This document shows positions 15,994 to 23,279 of a DNA stretch of 64,000 bases, piece after piece. A program made the translations under genes and the position numbers. Position 1 is the stretch's first letter. Every line of letters starts with the position of its first letter. Source of the DNA: Microbacterium phyllosphaerae. Lineage in GTDB: Bacteria > Actinomycetota > Actinomycetes > Actinomycetales > Microbacteriaceae. The notes beneath the pieces were generated by a model. The model was given only the letters and a program-made list of their open reading frames with translations, was not told the origin of the DNA and made no database searches. Where the stretch lies: assembly GCF_017876435.1 (NCBI RefSeq), contig NZ_JAGIOA010000001.1:248001-312000 (forward strand). The letters run 5' to 3'.

Positions 15994-17141
15994 CCACGGA
16001 GCCGTTGCGCGTCGCCATCATCGGCACCGGGATGATCGCCACCGCCCACGTCCGGGCCGCGCGTGATGCCGGCGCGCTCGTCGTCGGGGTGCTGGGGTCC
16101 CGCCCTGAGCGCTCACGCGAGGCAGCCGAGGCGTGGGGCGTCGCCTCGGCCTGGGAGAGCCTCGATGATCTGATCGAGGCCCGTCCCGACGTCGTCCACA
16201 TCTGCACGCCGAACAACACGCACCTCGGCTACGCGAAGGCCGTCACCGCCGCCGGGCTGCACATCGTCGTCGAGAAGCCCGTGGCGACGTCCGTCGAGGA
16301 TGCCCGCGAGCTCGCCGCCGCGGTCGAACGGGCGGGCACCATCGCGACCGTCCCCTATGTGTATCGGTACCACCCGCTGGTCCGCGAGATCCGGGAGCGC
16401 AGGATCGCCGGCGAGCTCGGACGCGTGCTCCTCGTGCACGGCTCGTACCTGCAGGACTGGCTGCTGTCGGCCGATGCCTCGACGTGGCGCATCGATCCCG
16501 AAGCGGGTGGAGCGTCACGCGCCTTCGCCGACATCGGCTCGCACTGGGCGGACCTCGCCGAATTCGTCTCGGGCGAGCGCTTCGCCGCCCTCACCGCATC
16601 CTCATCGATCGCATACCCCACCCGGCCGGCCGCGTCCGGTCCGTCATTCAGCAGCGGGGTCGGCGGCGAGCGCGTCGAGACCCGCACCGAGGACATCGCG
16701 GTGGTCACCTTCCGCACCGATCACGGGCTGCTCGCCAACACCGTGATCTCGCAGGTGTCTGGTGGCCGCAAGAATCGGCTGTGGCTCGAGATCGACGGCT
16801 CTGAGCAGTCCGCCGTGTTCGATCAGGAGCAACCGGATGCCGTGTGGTTCGGCTCGGAGCGCGGGGCGACCGTGATCCGTCGAGGCGAAGGCGCGGTCTC
16901 ACCGGATCAGGCGCGGCTCAACCTCACGCCCGCGGGGCACGCGCAGGGCTGGCCGGATGCATTCGCCGCGTTCCTCCGCGACACCTACGCCGCCGTGCGC
17001 GGGGAGCAGCCGGAGGGGCTGCCGACGATCGCCGACGGGGTGCGCTCGGTCGAGATCATCGATGCGTTCCTCCGGGCGTCCCGCTCGGGTTCCTGGACCG
17101 AGATCACGGACGCTCAGCAGACTGCCGAGGTGACGGCATGA
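15990..17141 (+). CDS. Second Gfo/Idh/MocA family oxidoreductase
   Basis: 383 residues. The Rossmann motif IIGTGMIATAHVRAARDAG is near residues 10-28, VVEKPVATSVEDA near 93-105 carries the EKP Lys, and YVYRYHPLVREIRERRIAGELG plus SRAFADIGSHWADLAEFV near 178-195 complete the conserved core. It differs strongly from the first dehydrogenase of the operon: this one resembles the Gfo/Idh enzymes acting on 3-keto sugars or inositols, where the D-x-G-x-H pattern supplies catalytic residues. It overlaps its upstream and downstream genes by four bases each. Confidence 0.92.
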   Translation: MTTEPLRVAIIGTGMIATAHVRAARDAGALVVGVLGSRPERSREAAEAWGVASAWESLDDLIEARPDVVHICTPNNTHLGYAKAVTAAGLHIVVEKPVATSVEDARELAAAVERAGTIATVPYVYRYHPLVREIRERRIAGELGRVLLVHGSYLQDWLLSADASTWRIDPEAGGASRAFADIGSHWADLAEFVSGERFAALTASSSIAYPTRPAASGPSFSSGVGGERVETRTEDIAVVTFRTDHGLLANTVISQVSGGRKNRLWLEIDGSEQSAVFDQEQPDAVWFGSERGATVIRRGEGAVSPDQARLNLTPAGHAQGWPDAFAAFLRDTYAAVRGEQPEGLPTIADGVRSVEIIDAFLRASRSGSWTEITDAQQTAEVTA

Positions 17142-18151
17142 ACGCCGGGCGCGCACCCGTCACGCTGTTCACCGGGCAGTGGGCCGACATGCCGTTCGAG
17201 GAGGTCGCCCGCCGCGCTGCGGAGTGGGGATACGACGGACTCGAGATCGCAGCATCCGGGGATCACCTCGACCTGCGTCGCGCCGATGAGGACGACTTCT
17301 ACCTGCGGTCGCGGCTCGAGATCCTCGATCGTCACGGTCTCACGGTGTGGGCGATCTCGAATCACCTGGCAGGTCAAGCAGTCTGCGACGATCCGATCGA
17401 CTTCCGGCATCAGGCGATCCTGCGCGACTACGTGTGGGGAGACGGCGACGCCGAGGGCGTCAGGCAGCGCGCGGCCGACGACATGAAGCGCGCCGCCCGC
17501 GTCGCCCGCAAGCTCGGCGCCGATACGGTCGTCGGCTTCACCGGGTCGAAGATCTGGCCGTACGTGGCCATGTTCCCGCCGGTGCCGGGATCTGTGATCG
17601 ACGCAGGATACGAGGACTTCGCGAACCGGTGGAATCCGATCCTCGACGTCTTCGACGCCGAGGGCGTGCGCTTCGCCCACGAGGTGCATCCGTCGGAGAT
17701 CGCCTACGACCACTGGACCTCGGTGCGCACGCTGGAGGCGATCGACCGGCGCGAGGCGTTCGGCTTCAACTGGGACCCGTCGCACATGGCCTGGCAGGGC
17801 GTCGACACGGTGGGATTCATCACGGACTTCGCCGACCGGATCTATCACGTCGACTGCAAGGACACACGCATCCGCTCGGCATCCGGTCGTCAAGGCATCC
17901 TGGGTTCGCACCTGCCCTGGGGTGACCCCCGACGAGGCTGGGACTTCGTCTCGACCGGTCACGGAGACATCCCCTGGGAGGATGCGTTCCGGGCGCTCGC
18001 ATCCATCGGATACGACGGCCCGATCTCGATCGAGTGGGAGGATGCGGGCATGGACCGCCTGCACGGCGCCGCCGAGGCGGTGCAGTACATCCGCTCACTG
18101 CTGTGGAAGCTGCCAGGGGCGTCGTTCGACGCCGCCTTCAGCAACCAGTAG
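17138..18151 (+). CDS. Xylose-isomerase-like TIM-barrel sugar isomerase/epimerase
   Basis: A 337-residue AP-endonuclease-2/sugar phosphate isomerase barrel. Likely metal ligands sit at the strand ends: Glu in FAHEVHPSEIAYD near 181-193, Asp/His in FNWDPSHMAW near 209-218, His/Asp in YHVDCKD near 236-242 and Glu in ISIEWEDAGMD near 294-304. All four are present, so it should be active. The start ATG 17138 overlaps the previous stop (ATGA). Pairing of such a barrel with a Gfo/Idh dehydrogenase is seen in inositol catabolism and in 3-keto-glycoside cleavage. It ends the operon eight bases from the convergent DUF4862 gene. Confidence 0.9.
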   Translation: MNAGRAPVTLFTGQWADMPFEEVARRAAEWGYDGLEIAASGDHLDLRRADEDDFYLRSRLEILDRHGLTVWAISNHLAGQAVCDDPIDFRHQAILRDYVWGDGDAEGVRQRAADDMKRAARVARKLGADTVVGFTGSKIWPYVAMFPPVPGSVIDAGYEDFANRWNPILDVFDAEGVRFAHEVHPSEIAYDHWTSVRTLEAIDRREAFGFNWDPSHMAWQGVDTVGFITDFADRIYHVDCKDTRIRSASGRQGILGSHLPWGDPRRGWDFVSTGHGDIPWEDAFRALASIGYDGPISIEWEDAGMDRLHGAAEAVQYIRSLLWKLPGASFDAAFSNQ

Positions 18152-18159
18152 GACGACGT

Positions 18160-19101
18160 TCACACCGCCGCCATCACGGCTCGCACGACGTCGAGATTGT
18201 CTGCGACGGTCCGGATCAGGTCCTGTACGGTCCGGTCGCACGGGCGCCTGCTCACCTTCAGCCCGAACCGCTCGACATCACCGGCCTCAGCAAGTGCGGC
18301 TGCGACATGAGCATCGTCCAGCAGAGAGCCCGATTCGGGATCCGCCGTCGCGAGCGGCAGGTGACCGTCCGCCCAGGCCGAGCCGTAGGGTCCGTCCACC
18401 GCGGCGGATCCCGAGAACGTCAGTCCGGAGAGCAGACCGGTCGCCACGGCACGAGCGATCTGCTCGGTCACGGCGTCGGCGTCTCGGGTCTCGATCACCG
18501 AGCGTCCCCAGTTCAGCCAGAGGGCAAGAGAGGCGTCGGCCGCGAGGATCGCGCCGATCTCCTCGTCGAGCGACAGGAAGCCCTTCTCCCATGCGTGACT
18601 CGCGATCGCGGCGTCGCAGTGCTCGATGACCAGCTGCGCCCCTGCCCAGTCCCACTGCGAGATCTCGGCGAGGGATTCGACGAGCGGTGACGGTGCTGCA
18701 TTCCCTTGAGGTGCCGTATGCAGAGCCACCAGGGTCACGGATGCGTCGCTCTCGGCTCCGATCCGCCGGACGTCGCCAGCGACAGCGCGCAGGTCGTCGA
18801 CGGCGGCACGTCGCCCCTCGTCGTCAGGCGATGCGATGCCATAACGCGCATCCGTGCCGCACCTCTTCATGACCCACGGCAACGGAGTGACCGCGAGTTC
18901 GGCGCCGGCAGGCACGTGGCTCAGGAACCATTCCGGATCATGAGGATGCAGGCGCCCCATCCACGGCACCTCGAGCCCCACGACGCCCGGCAGCGCGCAG
19001 AGTGCGGGCAGGAGCTCACCCTCGAGATCGGGATCCCAGGTCGTGTGCGCGGGAGAGACCGCGTAGGAGCTGACCAGCAGCGCTGCGAGCGACTCGGTCA
19101 T
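18160..19101 (-). CDS. DUF4862 family protein
   Basis: 313 residues, soluble, with a probable TIM-barrel-like pattern of alternating strands: VVGLEVPWMGRLHPHD near 39-54, VTLVALHTAPQGN near 121-133, QLVIEHCDAAI near 155-165 and WLNWGRSVIETRD near 193-205. The acidic/His residues in EVPW, HTAP, EHCD resemble a metal-binding sugar isomerase, but the family has no assigned reaction. Its ATG overlaps the nagB stop by four bases, and it ends the sialic-acid operon, so an amino-sugar-related accessory step is inferred. Confidence 0.82.
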   Translation of the reverse strand: MTESLAALLVSSYAVSPAHTTWDPDLEGELLPALCALPGVVGLEVPWMGRLHPHDPEWFLSHVPAGAELAVTPLPWVMKRCGTDARYGIASPDDEGRRAAVDDLRAVAGDVRRIGAESDASVTLVALHTAPQGNAAPSPLVESLAEISQWDWAGAQLVIEHCDAAIASHAWEKGFLSLDEEIGAILAADASLALWLNWGRSVIETRDADAVTEQIARAVATGLLSGLTFSGSAAVDGPYGSAWADGHLPLATADPESGSLLDDAHVAAALAEAGDVERFGLKVSRRPCDRTVQDLIRTVADNLDVVRAVMAAV

Positions 19102-19874
19102 GACACCAGGTGGCGGTGCGCCTGGGTGTGCCGGTAGTAGTCGACGAGTGCGAGACGCGAGGCGGCCGCGTCGTCGACGAGCACGCTGACTCGCGGGTGA
19201 TGCTGCAGGATCGTCGCCGGCCACCGGGCCGACACCGGGCCCTCGACGAGGTGCGCGACCGCCTCCGCCTTCGCGTCACCGGTCGCGACGAGCATGATGT
19301 GCCGGGCGTCCATGATCGTGCCGAGCCCCTGTGTGAGGCAGTGGTACGGAACCGCGTCGATGTCACCGCCGAAGAACCGGGCGTTGTCCGTGCGTGTCTG
19401 CGCGGTGAGCGTCTTCACGCGGGTCCTCGACGCCAGCGACGAACCGGGCTCGTTGAAGGCGATGTGCCCGTCGGTGCCGATGCCCAGGATCTGCAGGTCG
19501 ACACCACCCGCTTCGCGTATCGAGTCCTCATAGTCGGCACAGGCCCTGGTCAGGTCGGCGGCGTCCCCGTCCGGTCCGCGCACCGCGCCGGGAGCGAAGT
19601 CCACACGCGAGACGAAGTCCTCGTCGATCACCGTGCTGTACCGGCAGGGGTGACCTGGCGGCAGTCCGACGTACTCGTCGAGCATGAAGCCGCGGGCGCG
19701 AGCGAGTGTGAGCTCGCCGTCCCTGACACGCTGAGCGACCGCGTCGTAGATGCGCAGTGGGCTCGACCCCGTCGCGAGGCCGAGCACCGCATCCGGGCGC
19801 GCGTCGATCAGCGTCGCGATCTCGTCGGCGACGATCTCGCCCAGTTCGCGTTCGCGTGCGATGACGACGTCCAT
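19098..19874 (-). CDS. nagB: Glucosamine-6-phosphate deaminase
   Basis: Converts glucosamine-6-phosphate to fructose-6-phosphate and ammonia, the last step that feeds sialic acid or GlcNAc carbon into glycolysis. 258 residues. LGLATGSSPLRIYDAV near 31-46 binds the phosphate; MLDEYVGLPPGHPCRY near 64-79 holds the general-base Asp; the catalytic loop ILGIGTDGHIAFNEPGSSL near 129-147 carries Asp, His and Glu. ATG 19874 overlaps the nanE stop by one base (TGATG). The N-acetylglucosamine-6-phosphate deacetylase (NagA) that should supply its substrate is not in the window. Confidence 0.95.
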   Translation of the reverse strand: MDVVIARERELGEIVADEIATLIDARPDAVLGLATGSSPLRIYDAVAQRVRDGELTLARARGFMLDEYVGLPPGHPCRYSTVIDEDFVSRVDFAPGAVRGPDGDAADLTRACADYEDSIREAGGVDLQILGIGTDGHIAFNEPGSSLASRTRVKTLTAQTRTDNARFFGGDIDAVPYHCLTQGLGTIMDARHIMLVATGDAKAEAVAHLVEGPVSARWPATILQHHPRVSVLVDDAAASRLALVDYYRHTQAHRHLVS

Positions 19875-20557
19875 CAGTTCTCCTCGGTCAGAGCGGCGAC
19901 GAACCACGATGTGATGGTCGCGGGGTGGGTGATGGCGGTGCCGACGCACACCGCGAACGCTCCTGCGGCAGCTGCGGCCGTTGCCTGAGCAGGCGAGTGG
20001 ATCCGCCCCTCCGCCATGATCGGAGTCGTGCAGCGTGCCGCGATCAGCGCGATCAGCTCGAGATCGGGCCCCTCGGTCTTCGGGCGCTCGGACGTGTACC
20101 CCGATAGCGTCGTGCCCAGGATGTCGACTCCGGCCCGCTCTGCCGCGAGGGCATCCTCGAGCGAGCCGCAATCGGCCATGATCAGTGCATCCGTGTGCTC
20201 TCGGAGCGCCGCGACCGTCTCGGCGAAGGTCCTCCCGTCGGGCCGCGGCCTGCGGGTCCCGTCGATGGCGACGATGTCCGCACCCGCATCGGCGACCGCT
20301 GTCGCGTGCTCGAGCGTCGGTGTGATGAAGACGTCGGAATCACCGTCCTTCCACAGCCCGATCACCGGCACGGTCATGCCCGCGACCGCTCTGATGTCGT
20401 CGATGCCCTGCACCCGGATGCCGGCGGCTCCGCCGACCACCGCCGCCTGTGCGATCTGCGCCATGGTGCGAGAGTCGCGCATCGCCTCACCGGGGTAGGC
20501 CTGACACGAGACGACGAGGCCGCCACGAAGCTCGTCGAGGATGTCTGTGGATGTCAT
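19874..20557 (-). CDS. nanE: N-acetylmannosamine-6-phosphate 2-epimerase
   Basis: Interconverts ManNAc-6-phosphate and GlcNAc-6-phosphate in sialic-acid breakdown. A 227-residue TIM barrel, normal for the family. Signatures: VVSCQAYPGEAMRDSRTMA near 15-33, GGAAGIRVQG near 43-52, the catalytic Lys in IGLWKDGDSDVFITPT near 66-81, DIVAIDGTRRPRP near 94-106, and the closing phosphate loop AEGRIHSPAQATAAAAAGAFAV near 183-204. It overlaps both neighbours (nanK stop ATGA, nagB start TGATG). Confidence 0.95.
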   Translation of the reverse strand: MTSTDILDELRGGLVVSCQAYPGEAMRDSRTMAQIAQAAVVGGAAGIRVQGIDDIRAVAGMTVPVIGLWKDGDSDVFITPTLEHATAVADAGADIVAIDGTRRPRPDGRTFAETVAALREHTDALIMADCGSLEDALAAERAGVDILGTTLSGYTSERPKTEGPDLELIALIAARCTTPIMAEGRIHSPAQATAAAAAGAFAVCVGTAITHPATITSWFVAALTEEN

Positions 20558-21516
20558 ATCGCCCTCCAGGCGGATGCTGCTGCGCCCCGCAGCGGAGCGT
20601 CGTCGCCGAGCACGCCCGGCAGGATCGGGGTGGACTGCAGCGCATCGATGGCGTCGGCGACGAAGGCGCGCTGCATCGGCTTCCACCAGGCGTCGCCGAT
20701 CTTCGGCACTCCCCCGGTGATCACGATGCGCTCCGGGTCGAGGATCGTGGCGGCGCCGGCGAGCGCACGCCCGACGGCGGCGGCCGATTCGCTGACGGCT
20801 CGCTGGGCGATCGGGTCGCCGTCGGCGGCAGCGGCCGCGACGCCGCGGGCATCGGCGATGAGCGGGTCTCCGCCGAGCCAACGGAAGTGCGCGTGCAGGC
20901 CGATTCCCGAGCCGATGGCCTCGAGGTGGCCCCTGCGCCCGCAGGGGCAGCGCAGGTGCTCGGCGCCCGGAGTCGGCAGGTGGGCGATCTCGCCCGCGAC
21001 GTGATGGGCTCCCCGGACGGCGTTGCCGTCGAGGATGAGCCCCGCACCCACACCGGTGCCCACGGCGACGACGAGCACGCTCGCGGCACCGGCCGCCGCT
21101 CCGTGCCGGTGCTCTCCCTCGGCGTGCGCGTCGACGTCGTTCTGCACGACGACCGGGGCATCTGGCGCCAGCAGATCACCCAACGCCTCTCGCACGAGCT
21201 GGGCGACGGGTGTGCCGGGCCAGTCGGCGAAGGTATCGGTCGCCGAGACGATCGTGCCGGTCGAGACGTTCACGACGCCGGCCGTGCCGATTCCGACGCC
21301 GGCGAGCAGCACCGGCATCCCGGCGAGGAGTCTCCGCGCGAGTCCCGCGACGGTCGAGACGACGGCCACCGGTCCTTCCGCGGCCCTCGTCGGCGCCGTC
21401 TCGGTGCGCAGCAGCGCACCGTCACGATCGACGAGAGCCGCCGCCGTCTTGGTTCCGCCGATGTCGACGGCCAGGACGACCTCGCGCGGCGGTGCATGCA
21501 CGGGACGGGCGGCCAT
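20554..21516 (-). CDS. nanK: ROK family kinase, probable N-acetylmannosamine kinase
   Basis: Phosphorylates ManNAc to ManNAc-6-phosphate. 320 residues. The ATP-binding loop VDIGGTKTAAALVD is near 17-30, NDVDAHAEGEHRHG near 130-143 carries the catalytic Asp region, and VVAVGTGVGAGLILDGNAV near 151-169 is the second ROK motif. The zinc-binding element reads CPCGRRGHLEAIGSG near 189-203: the third Cys of the usual C-x-C-G-x2-G-C is His, a conservative ligand change. Order nanA-nanK-nanE-nagB supports the ManNAc assignment over glucokinase. Confidence 0.92.
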   Translation of the reverse strand: MAARPVHAPPREVVLAVDIGGTKTAAALVDRDGALLRTETAPTRAAEGPVAVVSTVAGLARRLLAGMPVLLAGVGIGTAGVVNVSTGTIVSATDTFADWPGTPVAQLVREALGDLLAPDAPVVVQNDVDAHAEGEHRHGAAAGAASVLVVAVGTGVGAGLILDGNAVRGAHHVAGEIAHLPTPGAEHLRCPCGRRGHLEAIGSGIGLHAHFRWLGGDPLIADARGVAAAAADGDPIAQRAVSESAAAVGRALAGAATILDPERIVITGGVPKIGDAWWKPMQRAFVADAIDALQSTPILPGVLGDDAPLRGAAASAWRAI

Positions 21517-22463
21517 CAGGAGACGGCGACCGGAAGCATCCCCTGCTCGGACAGGATGTGACGGATGCGCGAGACGGTGTCGCCGTCGAGCGACTGCACG
21601 GTGTGGGCCATCGTCGCGTGATCGATGATGCCTCGGGCGTGCATGGCCGCCTTGAACGCGCCGACACCGGTCGCGTCGCCCGAGAGTCCCTGCGGCTCGA
21701 AGACGATGTCGAATGCGCGGTTGATGCGCTCCTGCTCGGTGCGCGCCTCGGTCCAGTCGCCGCGCTGTGTGGCAGCCCACAGCCTGACGTACCCCTCGGC
21801 CTCGACGTTCGCGAAGCCGGGAACCACTCCGTCGGCTCCGGCGAGAGCCATGGCGTCGACCACGAGCTCGTGTCCGGTGAGCAGCTGGAGCGGCCGACCG
21901 GCCGCGACGTTGGCCGCGATCAGACGGCGGAACGAGACGTCGTCACCCGACGAGTCCTTCACGCCATGGATGACGCCTTCCTTCCCGAGCTGCACGAGCA
22001 GGTCGATGCCGAGCTTGGAGTGCACGCGGACCGGCACGTCGTACGCCCACAGCGGCACGTCGATCGCGGCGGCGATCGCTCGGAAGTGATCGGCGACCTC
22101 GACGGCCGAGTTGAGCGTGTAGAGCGGTGCCGTCGTGACGATCGCCTGTGCGCCGGCTGCCACCAGACGCCGTGCGGTCTCGATGATGCGAGGAGCAGTC
22201 AGCTCGATCGCACCGGCGATGATCGGCACCCGACCGCCGCTCACCCTGACGATCGTGGTGAGCAGCTCGACGCGCTGATCATCGGTGAAGTAGGCGGTCT
22301 CACCCGTCGACCCGAGCGCGAAGAGCCCCGAGACGCCCTCGGCGATGAGCCGCTCGACGAGCCGCTCGAGCGAGACGTGGTCGATCGTGCCGTCGGGCAG
22401 CAGCGGGGTGGCGACGGGCGGGATGACACCGGTGAAGGTGGCGGAGGAGGATGCAGCAGTCAT
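21516..22463 (-). CDS. nanA: N-acetylneuraminate lyase (dihydrodipicolinate synthase family)
   Basis: Retro-aldol cleavage of sialic acid to ManNAc and pyruvate. A 315-residue class I aldolase barrel. GSTGETAY near 51-58 is the carboxylate-binding loop, the Tyr in LWAYDVPV is near 142, and the Schiff-base Lys lies in HGVKDSSGDD near 168-177. The family also includes DapA and other keto-acid lyases, so the specific name rests on context: nanK, nanE, nagB and an Opp-type transporter follow or precede within one operon. It overlaps the nanK start by one base. Confidence 0.9.
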   Translation of the reverse strand: MTAASSSATFTGVIPPVATPLLPDGTIDHVSLERLVERLIAEGVSGLFALGSTGETAYFTDDQRVELLTTIVRVSGGRVPIIAGAIELTAPRIIETARRLVAAGAQAIVTTAPLYTLNSAVEVADHFRAIAAAIDVPLWAYDVPVRVHSKLGIDLLVQLGKEGVIHGVKDSSGDDVSFRRLIAANVAAGRPLQLLTGHELVVDAMALAGADGVVPGFANVEAEGYVRLWAATQRGDWTEARTEQERINRAFDIVFEPQGLSGDATGVGAFKAAMHARGIIDHATMAHTVQSLDGDTVSRIRHILSEQGMLPVAVS

Positions 22464-22478
22464 TGTGTTCCGGTCGTT

Positions 22479-23279
22479 TCAGTTGGTCGGTTCGAGCAGC
22501 GAGGGCGCAGCGCCCAGCAGCGTTCTGGTGTAGTCGTCGGAGGGCGCCTCGAACACGCGGGCAGCGTCGCCGAACTCGACGACCCTCCCCCGGTTCATCA
22601 CGGCGATCTCGTCGGAGAGGTAGCGGACGGTCTGGATGTCGTGCGAGATGAAGACCATGCCCAGGCCGAGCTGCTCCTTGAGGTCGGTGAGCAGGTTGAG
22701 GATCTGCGCCCGCACCGAGACATCGAGCGCCGAGGTGGGTTCGTCGGCGACGATGACCTGCGGATCGAGCACCAGCGCCCTGGCGATCGCGACACGCTGA
22801 CGCTGACCCCCCGAGAGCTGGCTGGGCAGGGCCTCGAGTGCCGATGCAGGCAGCCCGACGAGTCCGATCAGGTCGCGCACCTTGCGGTCGCGGCTGGCGG
22901 GGGTTCCCAGCCGGTGCACCTGCATCGGATCCAGCAGCGCATCGCGCACGGTCATCCGGGCGTTCAGCGCCGTCGCAGGATCCTGGAAGACCACCGACAG
23001 GATCCGACCGAGGCGTCGGCGCACCGCCGGCGTGAACGATGTCACGGTCTCGCCGTCGAACACGACCCGGCCGCTGGTCGGCTTCTCGAGTCCGACCAGC
23101 ACCTTGGCGGACGTGGACTTGCCCGAGCCCGACTCCCCCACGATCCCCAGCGTCTGCCCACGCTTCACGGTGAGCGAGACACCGGCGAGGGCGTCGACGT
23201 ACTTCGGGGTGAACAGCGATGACGCACGCGTCTTGTAACGGACGTGAACGTCCTCGAGCTCGATGACGGTGTCGCTCAT
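22479..23279 (-). CDS. ABC transporter ATP-binding protein (OppF-like), sialic-acid uptake
   Basis: 266 residues. Walker A GESGSGKST near 47-55, Q-loop VVFQDPATALN near 93-103, signature LSGGQRQRVAIARAL near 154-168, Walker B VIVADEPTSALD near 174-185 and the H-switch FISHD near 206. The C-terminal extension with FGDAARVFEAPSDDYTRTLL is the oligopeptide/dipeptide family type. Four-base overlap with the fused permease/ATPase upstream. It provides the second ATPase of an Opp-type importer; the same architecture transports sialic acid in Corynebacterium glutamicum (SiaEFGI) and Haemophilus ducreyi (SatABCD). Confidence 0.93.
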   Translation of the reverse strand: MSDTVIELEDVHVRYKTRASSLFTPKYVDALAGVSLTVKRGQTLGIVGESGSGKSTSAKVLVGLEKPTSGRVVFDGETVTSFTPAVRRRLGRILSVVFQDPATALNARMTVRDALLDPMQVHRLGTPASRDRKVRDLIGLVGLPASALEALPSQLSGGQRQRVAIARALVLDPQVIVADEPTSALDVSVRAQILNLLTDLKEQLGLGMVFISHDIQTVRYLSDEIAVMNRGRVVEFGDAARVFEAPSDDYTRTLLGAAPSLLEPTN

